Assembly (NCBI GenBank): GCA_002197995.1
Contig: NGZR01000004.1
Coordinates: forward strand, 2,976,001-3,040,000
Source of the DNA: Gaeumannomyces sp. JS-464
Lineage: Eukaryota; Ascomycota; Sordariomycetes; Magnaporthales; Magnaporthaceae
DNA length: 64,000 nt
Direction: 5' to 3'
The notes under the pieces were generated by a model that did not search any database, was not told the DNA's origin, and saw nothing but the letters and a program-made list of their open reading frames with translations. Below are positions 24,001 through 34,056 of the stretch, piece by piece (position 1 is the stretch's first letter; every line of letters begins with the position of its first letter). The translations under genes and the position numbers were made by a program.

Positions 24001-25926
24001 TTGTCGTCTTTGCACTCTTCACGACTGCCGCTAAGCAATTGGGAATCCACTGCCTGCCTACATGTGATCCTGGAACACCTCTCCAGGTGCGCGTCTTGTC
24101 TCTGCACAGGTCTGGTGCCATGCCGCCCAGGCCCGGCCAGAGGATGGTCTCTGCAACCGCCGTCACGAGGGCCGAGAAGCGCCCCCCGACGACGGCACGG
24201 CGAGCCGGGAAACCGCGTCAAGAGGCGGCAGCCAAGCGCCATCAAGAGGGGCATGCGCCTCTACAGTACAAACCCTTTTCCCAGCGGGTTGGCTGACTGG
24301 TCCCCGATTCCAGGGTCCAAGGTTCCTCACCACCGGGATGTGGAGGACCTCGTCAGCATCAGAATGGCCACTCCAGATCGGCCATATCGCCTGTACCCTA
24401 ACTCGGTGGGCGTTTTGAAGTCGACACTCGGCGCCCTAATCCCCGACCCCTACACCTTGCACCGGGAAACCCCCGGGACCCCTTGGATATGCGCCATCCG
24501 TGACTGTCGCCGTCTCTTCGGCTCGATGGTCGCTTTGGGCGGACATTGGGGCAAGCACCACAAGTGCCTCCTCAATGACAACCTGGACGGGACCTTAACC
24601 ATCGTTGGCACCTACTCGCGCTTCTTGGAGGGAGAGAGGGGACTGCAAGCCGTGGTTATTTCCAAGAAACGCTGTGATCCCAACAAACCCATCGCCACTC
24701 CGCAGTCCATTGCCATCCCCAGCCGCGCTGAGCGCCCTGACTTGACGGACCAAGAGGCCGTCGAGGCCACTACAACTGGTGACCTCGCAACGCCCGTCGA
24801 GATGCGAGCCGCGAATGGTGACCTCGTGACGCCCGTCGATGGCGATGCGTTGCAATTGTGGCAGTACATCGCCCCGCTCCTCCGGCGATCCCAGAAGGTG
24901 CCTACGACACACTTTATACCCCAGATTCTTGGGCTGCCGCGCAAGCGCGAAATCCACTGGAACCCGGCATGGAACAAGACGTTTGTCGGTTGCCACCCGA
25001 AGTACATCGCTGCTCTTATCGTCCACCTGACCGGAGATTGGGCCGAGGACCCGTGTGGGTGCTGCTCGCGAAACGAGGGCCTTTCAAGGGCTGCATCCTC
25101 GTTTCCGCTCAAGCGAGGGATCACGCCATCACTGCCTGCTCCAACTGCTGCTACTTTGGTACCGGGATCAGCCAGTGTACCCATTACGCCATGATGCGAG
25201 ATAGGCTGGAGATCCCCTCGCCTCGACGGGAAGGTTGTACGGTCTCTGGACGGGACATCATGGCTTGTAGGAGTGCCCTCAAGTATCCCAATCCCACCCT
25301 GGCTTAGCCCCAGCGGCCTCGGCCGGCGGCGGCGCAACAGCAGACGCCAGAATCTCACCGACGCCCTCTGGAGACAGCACACGAGGCTCGGCGAGCGCCC
25401 CCGGTAGATCTGCGTCGAGTTCCGTGCCTGCAACTGTAGTCTCCTCTACCCAGATACGGTCACAACCCACCCCATGCTCTCGGGGTGGAAGGTTGGGAGG
25501 TTGGGCCGGGTTATGTTCAGTCCCAGGAGATTCGATATGACAGTAAGAGACCACAATCCTTCCACCAGCTGCATTCTCGGTTTTGCCCTCTGACTTGATC
25601 CTCCGTGTCTCCTGCCACCCCCAGATATTGCCTTCTCCAGCGCTTATCTGAGCATAAAGTCTGTGCCCGTGGCGGATGGCATTGCCTTCCGCGTTGAGAC
25701 CATCCGCCCACGCGCAGGTCGGGACTTCAAGGCGAGGCAGAATACGACACGGATATGCTCGATAGCCGGCGGCAAGCTCAGGGTGCGGGTGCATAACGAG
25801 CCTGAGTTTTCGATAGGCCCCCATGGCATGTTCAAGATCAATCCCGGGACCGAATGCACCGTTTGGAACGGCCTAGATCTAGACTGCATCTTAGATGTGT
25901 CTTCCGTCACCACTGGATTTTATTAA
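24001..25926 (+). CDS. C2H2 / DUF3716-like protein with C-terminal cupin-like segment
   Basis: One reading unit carries three recognisable parts. First, a variant C2H2 finger at about 24487-24560 (ICAIRDCRRLFGSMVALGGH then WGKHHK), followed by NDNLDGTLTIVGTY, a context repeated in expanded fungal finger families. Second, a Cys-rich module at about 25050-25200 (DPCGCCSRNEG, then CILVS, then TACSNCCYFGTGISQCTHY) resembling DUF3716. Third, from about 25690 to 25926, a beta-rich segment with AGGKLRVRV and EFSIGPHGMFKINPGTEC, similar in layout to the cupin fold at the end of CENP-C/Mif2 proteins. The frame changes at about 25080 (CCC run) and at least once more before 25620. The start is uncertain: 24001, 24253 and 24364 are possible. 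The function is unknown; nuclear regulation is a guess from the domains. Confidence 0.6.
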
Positions 25927-27012
25927 AGCCAGGAGAGAAACAATGAAATGCGCAAAGACCGTAGCCATAACCCCTTGAGTGCGCCATTCACCGGGCTGCG
26001 ACGGCGAGGTTGGCCCAACAACAGAAAGAAGCATCGGGCAGCTTGGTGATACAAGAGATAAAAGACCGCTGCTGGTTGATTGATGTCTTTGGCGCAATCT
26101 GCAATCTGCTGTTGTCACAAGGGGCGTTGTGTCACCCCGCTGCGGTGAGTCTGGTCGATTTGGCTTGCGGGTACCTACATAGATATCCGTCTATTTCTAT
26201 GCCAAAGAAGGCCTGCCGGCCCCAAACTCGCCACGGCCCCAATGTCCGATGCTTGCTGCGTGGACCCGTCCAACTCCTCGTCACCAGGACACACATCTGT
26301 CTTCGCGTGGGTGTGTTGTGTTTCCGGGTGTACAGTGACCGCTGGCTCCCCTGATGTCGACAAACAGGGTGAATTGTCAGCCAACGTGATATGTGATCAA
26401 GACTTCTCGTTTTCATGACTGGGCGAGACTGGGAGAGAGAGAGAGAGAGAAACAGAAACACGCCATCTTTGGTGACTCGGGCTGACAAGGCCGTTCTGTT
26501 GTCCCGTGTGGGTTACCATCGACACGTCAGAGAGCCCGACTTAGACGGGGCGCCTATTTGTCTGCTACTCCTTGGGAGAACCGTCACACATGGGTAGCTG
26601 CAACGCTCGCATATTTCGATCTCTGTCTGCCAGAGCGTGGGCGTGCAAATACTAAGAATCCCGCCTTCCCAGGGGTCGTAAACCGGCGGCTCCTTCCAAC
26701 AGGACCCCTGTCGTCGTTCTGCGTGGCTCCTTCGCCGCTTCAGGAGACATAGAGAAAGACACACTCCAAACCAGACAGCAAGTGCAGGAACGCCTAAACG
26801 TCCGAGGCGGGTCACGCTCGGAGACTATCCTGAACGAGACTCCAGGAAGTTTATCGGTGTAGGTTAACCGATTTGTTTTATCATTTACACGCATCCCATC
26901 TAACAGCCAGCCCACTGAATCCTTCGCCATCTCTTGTCCTCACCACCCCCTTTTTCGCACCGAGTGGTTACCTACCTAGGTCGAAGACGCCGGGCCTCAT
27001 GAACAGCCGCTG
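25927..27012. other. Intergenic region, no gene recognised
   Basis: Only short open frames are present. A GA dinucleotide run sits at 26433-26450, and CCTACCTAGG-type motifs near 26172 and 26974. Confidence 0.5.
26433..26450 (+). repeat. GA dinucleotide repeat
   Basis: About nine perfect GA units in intergenic DNA. Confidence 0.9.
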
Positions 27013-28076
27013 ATGGCAACCAACAGACCAGTCGGCCCGGACATTGCCCGCATCTCCAGCAGCAGCAGCAGCAGCAGCAGCAGGCACAACCGCATTATCC
27101 ATAATCGTCATCAGCATTATCAGCATCATCACTACCATCAGCATTTCCACAACAAATATCTGCAACCCAGACCACCCCCCGCCGTGGCCCCGCCCGTCCG
27201 CCTCCTCCCCTTGCCACCCGGGCCCGCTTCGCCGTCGCCGCCGTACGGGCCGCCGCCGCGCCGCCCGCCCCGGCCCTACCACCCGGCCTGTAGCCTGATC
27301 CTCGCCGAGCTCCAGCAGCGGGTGCCGCCGCAGGACCAGCCGCCCTTGCGCCTGCTTCGAATCCATCACCACCATCGCCCTCAGCATCACCACCCACAAC
27401 CTCGACCCCAGAGGCCGCGGCATTACTGGAGTCGCCAGGCCTGGCCGTGGCTGTGGCCGTGGCCTCCCTGGTTACCGAGCGGCAGCAGCAGCGGGAGCCG
27501 AATCCCTAGCACCGAGCTCGTGAAAATGCCACAAAACCCACCGCCGCCCGCGCAACACGCTGCGCTCCCAGCCATCCCGCGCCGGGGACCGCGCGTGCAG
27601 CAGCTACTCCCACCAACACACGCGGGCACTTTCAGGCCCCAAAGAACACCACCACCGCCGCCGCCGCCAGCCAACAACGGCAGCAGCAGCAGCAGCAAGC
27701 GGGGGCCCAGGCGGCAGCAACAACTCCAGCACCGAAACCACCCCGAGAAGGTAACAACAACAGCAGCACCAGCAGCTGGCCGGACCCGCCGACGATCCCG
27801 CCGCCGCCCGACTGGATCCGGGCGCAGGCGCAGCTGGGCAACCCCATGTGGACGTCGCGCGTCGAGATGAGCAGCGACGGCGGCGGCGGCGGCGGCGGCA
27901 GGGCCTGGTGGAGGCGCCTTAAGCGGTGGAGCGTGTCCAAGACGAGGTCAACGGGGCGCAGGCTCTCGGGGCGCTGGAGCACGCCCCCGGCTGCGGCTGC
28001 GGCTGCGGCGGCGACTGTTGGCGGCGGCGGCGGCGGTGATGGTGGTGGTGGCTCGTCCCGGAAATCGGCAGGCTGA
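27013..28076 (+). CDS. Doubtful low-complexity gene with conserved-looking C-terminus
   Basis: The best coding signal is the frame that ends at 28076. From about 27510 it reads continuously with high third-position GC and a plausible C-terminus (PPPPDWIRAQAQLGNPMWTS, then GRAWWRRLKRWSVSKTRSTG). Upstream, the same frame has a Ser/Pro/Ala-rich composition and a Gln run but contains three stops (27102, 27291 and 27507). A competing frame is open from 27013 to 27870 but is His/Pro/Arg-rich and reads like an out-of-frame product. The gene could be real with sequence errors, spliced, or decayed. No family is recognised and the start is unknown. Simple repeats (AGC at 27057-27083, GGC at 27880-27900 and 28020-28036) run through it. 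Confidence 0.35.
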
Positions 28077-28823
28077 AGGGAGAGACTGGGAGGGGAGATA
28101 GGCTTATGACTTGCGGGTAGACCTTGGAAACATCGGGACGAGAGAGTTTTGCATAGACTGGCCTCTGTTGAAGAGGGGAATTGGAACAAAAATAGACCAT
28201 GTCTGCAACCCGATGGGAGTTTCTCTTGTGACGGACCCTAGATTGTAAGAATGCCATCTGGGTGTTGCCTGGCTAGAAGTCAAGTTGCCTGTAATTGGTT
28301 TCTCTAACCACTCCCAACAGAATCTCGTAGCTCTGCATAATTCCTTGATTGTCTAGGTAAAAGTATCTAGGTATGTATTTCCCCGTCTTATCTCGTAATT
28401 GCTCGTCAAGGAAATATGTGCAGGAGATCGAGGGAATAAATGGTTGGTGGCAGACTCATATAATTGCAGCATGGCGTTTCAACACGTACAAGACGCGGAA
28501 TAAATGCCAAGTCGAAAAATCCCGCAGAAATTACATCATGAGCGGACCCAAGACAACTAAATCCATCAATTCGTATAAGTCGTGAAACAAGATGATAATG
28601 ATCAATATCCTCCCAGACAAAAAAAAAAAAAAAGGCCATTTAAACTTCAAAGCCGGATCCAGGAAGGGAAAAACACGACGATTGGTCGTCGTTGGGAAAT
28701 GAGAGAAGCAACGAAATTGGTCGTCGTAGGGCGCCAGTACATGCACACACATGACAGACCCGCACAGCGGACCTGTCGCGAGTGGGTGGCCGGCCGGGCT
28801 AGCAGCCAAGGCGGCGCACAAAT
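28077..28823. other. Convergent intergenic region
   Basis: AT-richer spacer with a poly-A stretch at 28619-28633 and TATCTAGGTA motifs near 28354-28375. It holds the 3' end of the MARVEL-like gene. Confidence 0.5.
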
Positions 28824-29487
28824 CTAGACATAGGTGCGCGAGTGCGAGTGCGACGACCTCCTGCTGTGGCGGCTGTGGTGGCTGCTGCCGCGGCGGTGAG
28901 AGTGGCGGCTCGAGTGGTAGTACTTGTCCTCGCGGCTGCTCATGCGGCCGCCGTGCAGGAAGGCCAGCATGGACGTGACGAAGAAGAAGATGCAGTTCAT
29001 GATGCCAAAGGCGAAGGCGGCCTTGAGCATGGCGCAGGGCTTGTCCGTGTTGATGCTGACGCCCTGGCCCGAGACCTGGATGAAGTTGCCGAGCCCGTGC
29101 GAGAAGTAGTCGCCCCTGGTGATCTGGGTGCAGTCGGCGCGCGCGATGAAGCCCAGAAAGTAGACGGCCGCGATGAAGGCGCCGACGAAGAGCAGGTCGA
29201 CGACGCCGACGAACTGCGCGTTGGTGCTGCTGCGGTGGTAGCTGAAGAGCGTGAAGAAGGCCCAGGCGCAGGCCAGGACCGAGACGATGAAGAGGATGAG
29301 GATGAAGTTGGGCGTGAGCGCGTTGGCCTTGACATAGCCGTCGACGAACCACGAGAGCAGTCCGATGATGATGATCTTTTGTTTGTTCAAGTTAGCAGGC
29401 GCGAGATCTTTCGAGGAGCGATTCGTGGCTTACCAAGGTGATGATCTCTAGGATGCGCCAAAAGGCGAAGAATATTGCCGAAATCAT
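28824..29487 (-). CDS. MARVEL-like four-span membrane protein
   Basis: Two exons (29487-29434 and 29375-28824, intron 58 bp) encode 201 residues. Four hydrophobic segments are visible. The first, IFFAFWRILEIITL, is completed across the splice by IIIIGLLSWFV. The others are FILILFIVSVLACAWAFFTL, FVGVVDLLFVGAFIAAVYFL and AAFAFGIMNCIFFFVTSMLA. The loop between spans 3 and 4 has two cysteines (ADCTQI and KPCAML), as in fungal MARVEL proteins of the Nce102/YDL218W kind. The tail is His/Ser/Arg-rich (SSHHSRHSRRSSHSHSRTYV). Membrane domain or secretion functions are known for relatives; here they are inferred. No frame break is seen. Confidence 0.82.
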
Positions 29488-30673
29488 GGTGGGCGATTCT
29501 GCTCTGACGAGCACTAGCGGCGGACAGCACCAGGAGCAGCAGCAGCAGTAGCAGCAAGTACGGATGTTGCAGTAGTCGTGGTGTATGTGCGCTTCTCAGT
29601 GATTGATGTGGGCAGGCAGGAGAGGGGATCCGGGCGAGGGATGGGACGAACACGCGCCGTCCGGGCGTCCCTTTTAAGAACAAGGGCAGACGCTCGATGA
29701 CGACCGAACTCTGGTGGATGGCTGGGGGTCAGGTTCTTGGGCTCCAGGGCTGGCGGGCCAGGCAAGGGTCCAAGAGAGCGGCCCAGCCAGCAGGGATTGT
29801 GCCCAGTTTTTTTTCTTTTTTTTCCCTCCTCTTTGCTTTGCAGAAGAGGAATTGCCCAGCAGGTGTGTGTGTGCCTGATGAGGTGCTCCTGTGAAACACC
29901 GCATTTTTCGCTTCTCTGCTGCATTACACACTCATCATTTGCTGCTGTCGACTTTTTTCTTTCTTTCCCTGGGCGGTGATTGATTGGGGGTTGCTTGGCC
30001 GATGACGTGATGTTCCATGGATCAGCGCGTTTGGTGGGAGTCAGTGGCGATGGTGGGTGGAGCTCCATCCGGCTGGAAACAAGCTTGATTTGATCTCTGC
30101 CCGCCAACAGATTACGAGTTTGCAAAGGGCCCAACGTCAAAAAAGGGGTCTTTTCTGGCATGCAGCTAGCTGGATGCAACCTGCCGTCATAGGCAGCATG
30201 ACGGCAGGAGCCATTGGCTAGAGCGAGACTGCCAGCGATGTGTCCCCGTCACCTTCACACCGCGGAAGAGGAGGCTGGCGGTGCCGGGCCTGGGCCCGAG
30301 GTAGTGCCTTGGCTGCACCTCAAAGCTCTGGAAACGACTCGCAACGTCGCACGGAAAGACAAAAAACAGCGGGGTTGGGCACTTCAGAAACTCCACCCGG
30401 GCCCACCCGTGCCTGACCCAAGCTGGGGTTCCCGAGGCGGTCGGATTTCGAATTCGTGGACGAATCATGGACATGGTCAATTTCGAAAAAGCAAAAAACA
30501 ACCACACGCTTTTGGGTTTGCAAGAGCATTGTGCATACATACGGTCAAACCCGACCCAAAAGTAGGCAATTAATTATGTTGGCCGTGCCCAAGAAGACTG
30601 CTTGCTGCCGCCCACCAGCTCGTTAGGTAGGTTCCTAACAAACAACACAAAAACACCGCCGGCATATCGGCAC
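29488..30673. other. Intergenic region, no gene recognised
   Basis: It includes the promoter of the MARVEL-like gene, with T/C-rich tracts at 29810-29835, and the 3' region of the next gene. A minus-strand open frame at 29514-30179 lacks any motif and overlaps the promoter. Confidence 0.5.
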
Positions 30674-33600
30674 TCACCGCACCAAGCTTGGCAGATCGCT
30701 CAGCCCTTCCTCAAGATCGTCGAAATCCCGGATCATCATGCTCCTGGACGCCCGATCAGCCGACTCGGACGTCCGCCTCTGCGTGGGCCCCCGGTCAGAT
30801 CGCCCCTGCGCCAACATCGATGTCCCGCCCCGGCTCGTCCCCAGCACAGCTTTGTCCGTCTCCCGTCCAGTCGGCGCCGTCATGTAGCTCGTGCCGTCGT
30901 CCGTGAAGTCGTCCAGCACCAGGAAGCCCCCCGTCACCGTCTGCGGGATCCCCGCCGAGAGTTTTTCCGTGGCGCCGCCCCGGCTGCTGCTACGATGACG
31001 GCTCCCGCTCTGGTCGCGACGCCTTGCCGTCCCGTTTTGCTGCTGTGGTTGCATTTGTTGCAGTTGCATTTGCTGCTGCTGTGTCATTTGACCCCACTGG
31101 TCTCGCCGGCCGCCCACAGGCCACTCTACCTCGTTGACCGTCTCGATGGCTCCCGGCCCGGTTCCTGGCTCGTACCAGCGCCCCCCGCTCTTCATGGAAC
31201 CCCCCGTCCGGCCCTTGCGTGAGCCGGATGACACCGGGGTCCGCACGCTAGATCCCGCGTCGCTGTCCGACATCACGCTCGCCGTTGAGCTGAGCGCTGG
31301 CGGGTAGCTGGACAGGCTCATCGCCGCCGACCCGGCCGACCATACCGACCTCGTGCCTCCGGTCTGACTGGCGCCGCCACCGCTTCTAATTTTGGTAGGA
31401 AGGGGTGGAAAGCCGCCGCCGCGGTGCACGGGGCTGTTGTTGCCTGACCCTCCCGACTCGGCCGCCGAACTCTCCGCCCCGCTGCTTGCCGCTGCCGCCG
31501 CCCATATCTGCGGGGCGAGCCAGCAGTACGAAAGCTCGTGTCCCGCCTCCTGCGGTGCCCCACTGCTTCCCTTCTTCCAAGGCGGCACTTTGGCGCCTTT
31601 GAGCCGCGGTGAGAGGTGGTACGCCACGTCTTCGCGGTACCGCATGTTGGGCGCGTCGACCGACACACTCGCCAGTGTTTGCAGTATCCCGTAGATGAGT
31701 GTCCATCTACCGCGCCTTGCAGTTGACGGGTCCACCTCGCCCACCCGGTCACTCTTCTCGAACTTGATGAAGGCGTCGATGAGGTCCGACTGCATGAAGT
31801 CCGACCCCAGCAGCATGATGTTTGTCGCCTCCGTGTACGCAAGCGCCACCCTCCGTTCTATGACGGCGTTGCGACCGCTAGTCGGGGTCGCCGTCCCGCT
31901 GCCGTTGCTCTTTTTGCCCGCTTTATCCTTGCCGTTACCGTTGCGAGTCGCTGCTGCTGCTGGCGGTGGTGGGATCGATTCTGGCACTAGTGAATATGGT
32001 CGCGGTATGTGCGGGAACCGAAGGCGGTTATCAAATTCGATCAGCATGTCCGTCATTGGCAGGTCCTCGCTGTCAGCCTCGAAGCCGCGATTGCCGCCCA
32101 TGCTCACCAGCATCCACTTGCGCCCTGCGCGGGCCTCGGAGCCATCCCAGACGATGTCGCGGTCTACAAGATAATCGTACAGGGCCGAGAAGTCCCTCTG
32201 CAGGTTCTGCGCCACCGTGCGCGTGAGCCACATCTCGTCGTCCGGGTCGCCCACCGCCACCCCAGGCATATTGTTGGCCGGCGGCGGCGGCAGAGGAGGC
32301 CAGCGCCCGTAGACGCTGCTGTAGTATCCAACAAGGAACTTTTGTAATCTGTCTGCAGAGGCCTTGGCCGGGCTGGGCACCACCGGCCCGCTCGTGCTCG
32401 CGACTGTTGCTACGGCCGAGGGCCACATATCGCCGTATTGAAACTCGGCCAGGCGCTCTTCGGCCGCCTGTACCCTGAGCTGTGTCTCTAGTGAGGCCCG
32501 TTCGAGAAGCGCGCGTGTTATCGGCGAGATGTTTTTGAAGTCGGCACACAGCTCGACGCGAGGGTACATGCCAGCGCAGTGCAGGAAGCACTCGCGCCAG
32601 CCCTCCTCCCAGCGCACGTCGGCCGACTCGGACCACGCCAGTAACGAGACGGCGCCCTCAACGTCGTTGCGTACGTCATCGATACCCCGCGCTGCTAGGT
32701 ACTGGACGATAGCGCCCAGGTTGTCCGTTTCAGCCGACATGTATGTCTCGAGCCGTGCGTGCAAGTCACTGAGCGTCTGGTATAGCGAGAGCCCAACGAG
32801 CGAGGCGTGGTACAGAAGCGCGAAGAGGTTGCGTGTCGTGATGTGGTACCGTAACTGGTCGATCCGTGTCAGGTTGGGAGGGCTCGGGAAGTACAGTTCG
32901 TAGCTGATTTGGCCGTCTGCCTCGCCGTCCTCCGACATGGCGGGCGCGCTCCGACCCCCGCTCTGCCCGGAGAGGCTGCTCTCGGCGCGCGAGGCGTGAC
33001 GGTGTGCCATCATGGACGCGGGCCCGGCGACGCTCATGTCCTCGTCGTCTGTGAAGCCCTCGCGCAGGAGCATGATCAGGTATCTGGACTCGGTGGCCTC
33101 GATTATGTGCGACGACAGGCGGAACGAGGGATTCGGCCTAGGCTGCTGGCCCTTGTACCCAAAGAAGACGAGGACGTCTCCGTCCATGTCCCACAGCTCT
33201 GGATCTTTGCGTAGCTTGTTCCAGCGCTGGACGGGACGCCCGCCACCGGTCCATCTCTTTATGGGTGGCAGTGACGGCGCGGGCGGGAACCCCGGCGACC
33301 TGACCGAGTTCGGCTGCTGCGGCGATATTGGGGCGCTCGAGTTTGATTCCCATGGCGATTGATCCCCGTACTGTCCTTGCGGTGGCATCGGCGAGGTAGG
33401 ATCATTGCTAAAGGGCGACCCGCATTCATCGAAGTCGTCCTGGACCGGAGGATGTGCGCCGTGTGGCCTCACGGTGGCCGAAGAAGGTGGCCTAAAGTCC
33501 AGGCCGGCCCTGTCCCCGTCAGCGGCGCCCTTATCCTTTCTGCGGAAGGCAAAGGTCTTGGCGATGCCCTTGCGGACCTCTTCGGTCTTTTTGTCCAGGG

Positions 33601-34056
33601 CGCTCCTGAAACCCGACTTCTCAATGCCCGACACCTCCTCGGTCTTTATCACAGGCCGCCTGGCGCGGGCGTAGGCGAAGTCCTGCAGGGGTCCCTTGAA
33701 CTGTGAGCCGGCAGATGTGTCACGGTGACCGTCGTTGCTGCCGCCGCTCTGGCTCTCGCCACTCTGGCTTGCGTAGCCGGAGATTTCGCCGGGACGGAAG
33801 CTCATCAACTCGTTCTCCCGGATCGGCTCGGTGAACTTGAGGAGCCGTGCGTTTGTGGTGCCAACGCCGGTGTCCTGGCGCCCCGGCAGAGGGAACTCGT
33901 GTACGGTAGCACCATCGTCGGAGGAGCTGATGGTAGCCGATGAAGACTTGGCCCGCCCACGGCCGGCGGACCCGGAGCTTGATCCCTTGTCGCTCCGTGG
34001 GCGCCGTCCTTGGTCTGGGTGATCTTCTTGCGCACATATGCGCTGCGGCCCGACAT
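30674..34056 (-). CDS. Large fungal-specific protein of unknown function (DUF8004-like?)
   Basis: The protein is about 1,125 residues. The ATG at 34056 begins MSGRSAYVRKKITQTKDG; one base is missing near 34013, after which the frame is open for more than 3 kb to 30674. The N-terminal 270 residues are disordered and Ser/Pro-rich. A folded part follows, with DPELWDMDGDVLVFFGYKGQ, FRLSSHIIEATESRYLIMLL and YELYFPSPP, then a helical region (LRYHITTRNLFALLYHASLV, LLERASLETQLRVQAAEERL) with several LxxL-type helices. The C-terminal 300 residues are again Ser/Gly/Gln-rich and end in DFDDLEEGLSDLPSLVR. I recognise it as a conserved ascomycete family, possibly DUF8004, but cannot give a function. The stop codon overlaps a perfect GTGAGT donor, so a further 3' exon is possible. 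Confidence 0.75.

Noticed and set aside
25279..25824. 181-codon open frame on the minus strand
   Set aside because: It overlaps the plus-strand cupin-like coding segment, which has clear protein character; the minus frame has no motif.
29514..30179. 221-codon minus-strand frame upstream of the MARVEL-like gene
   Set aside because: It lies in the promoter and leader of that gene, has low-complexity Lys runs from a poly-pyrimidine tract, and shows no motif.
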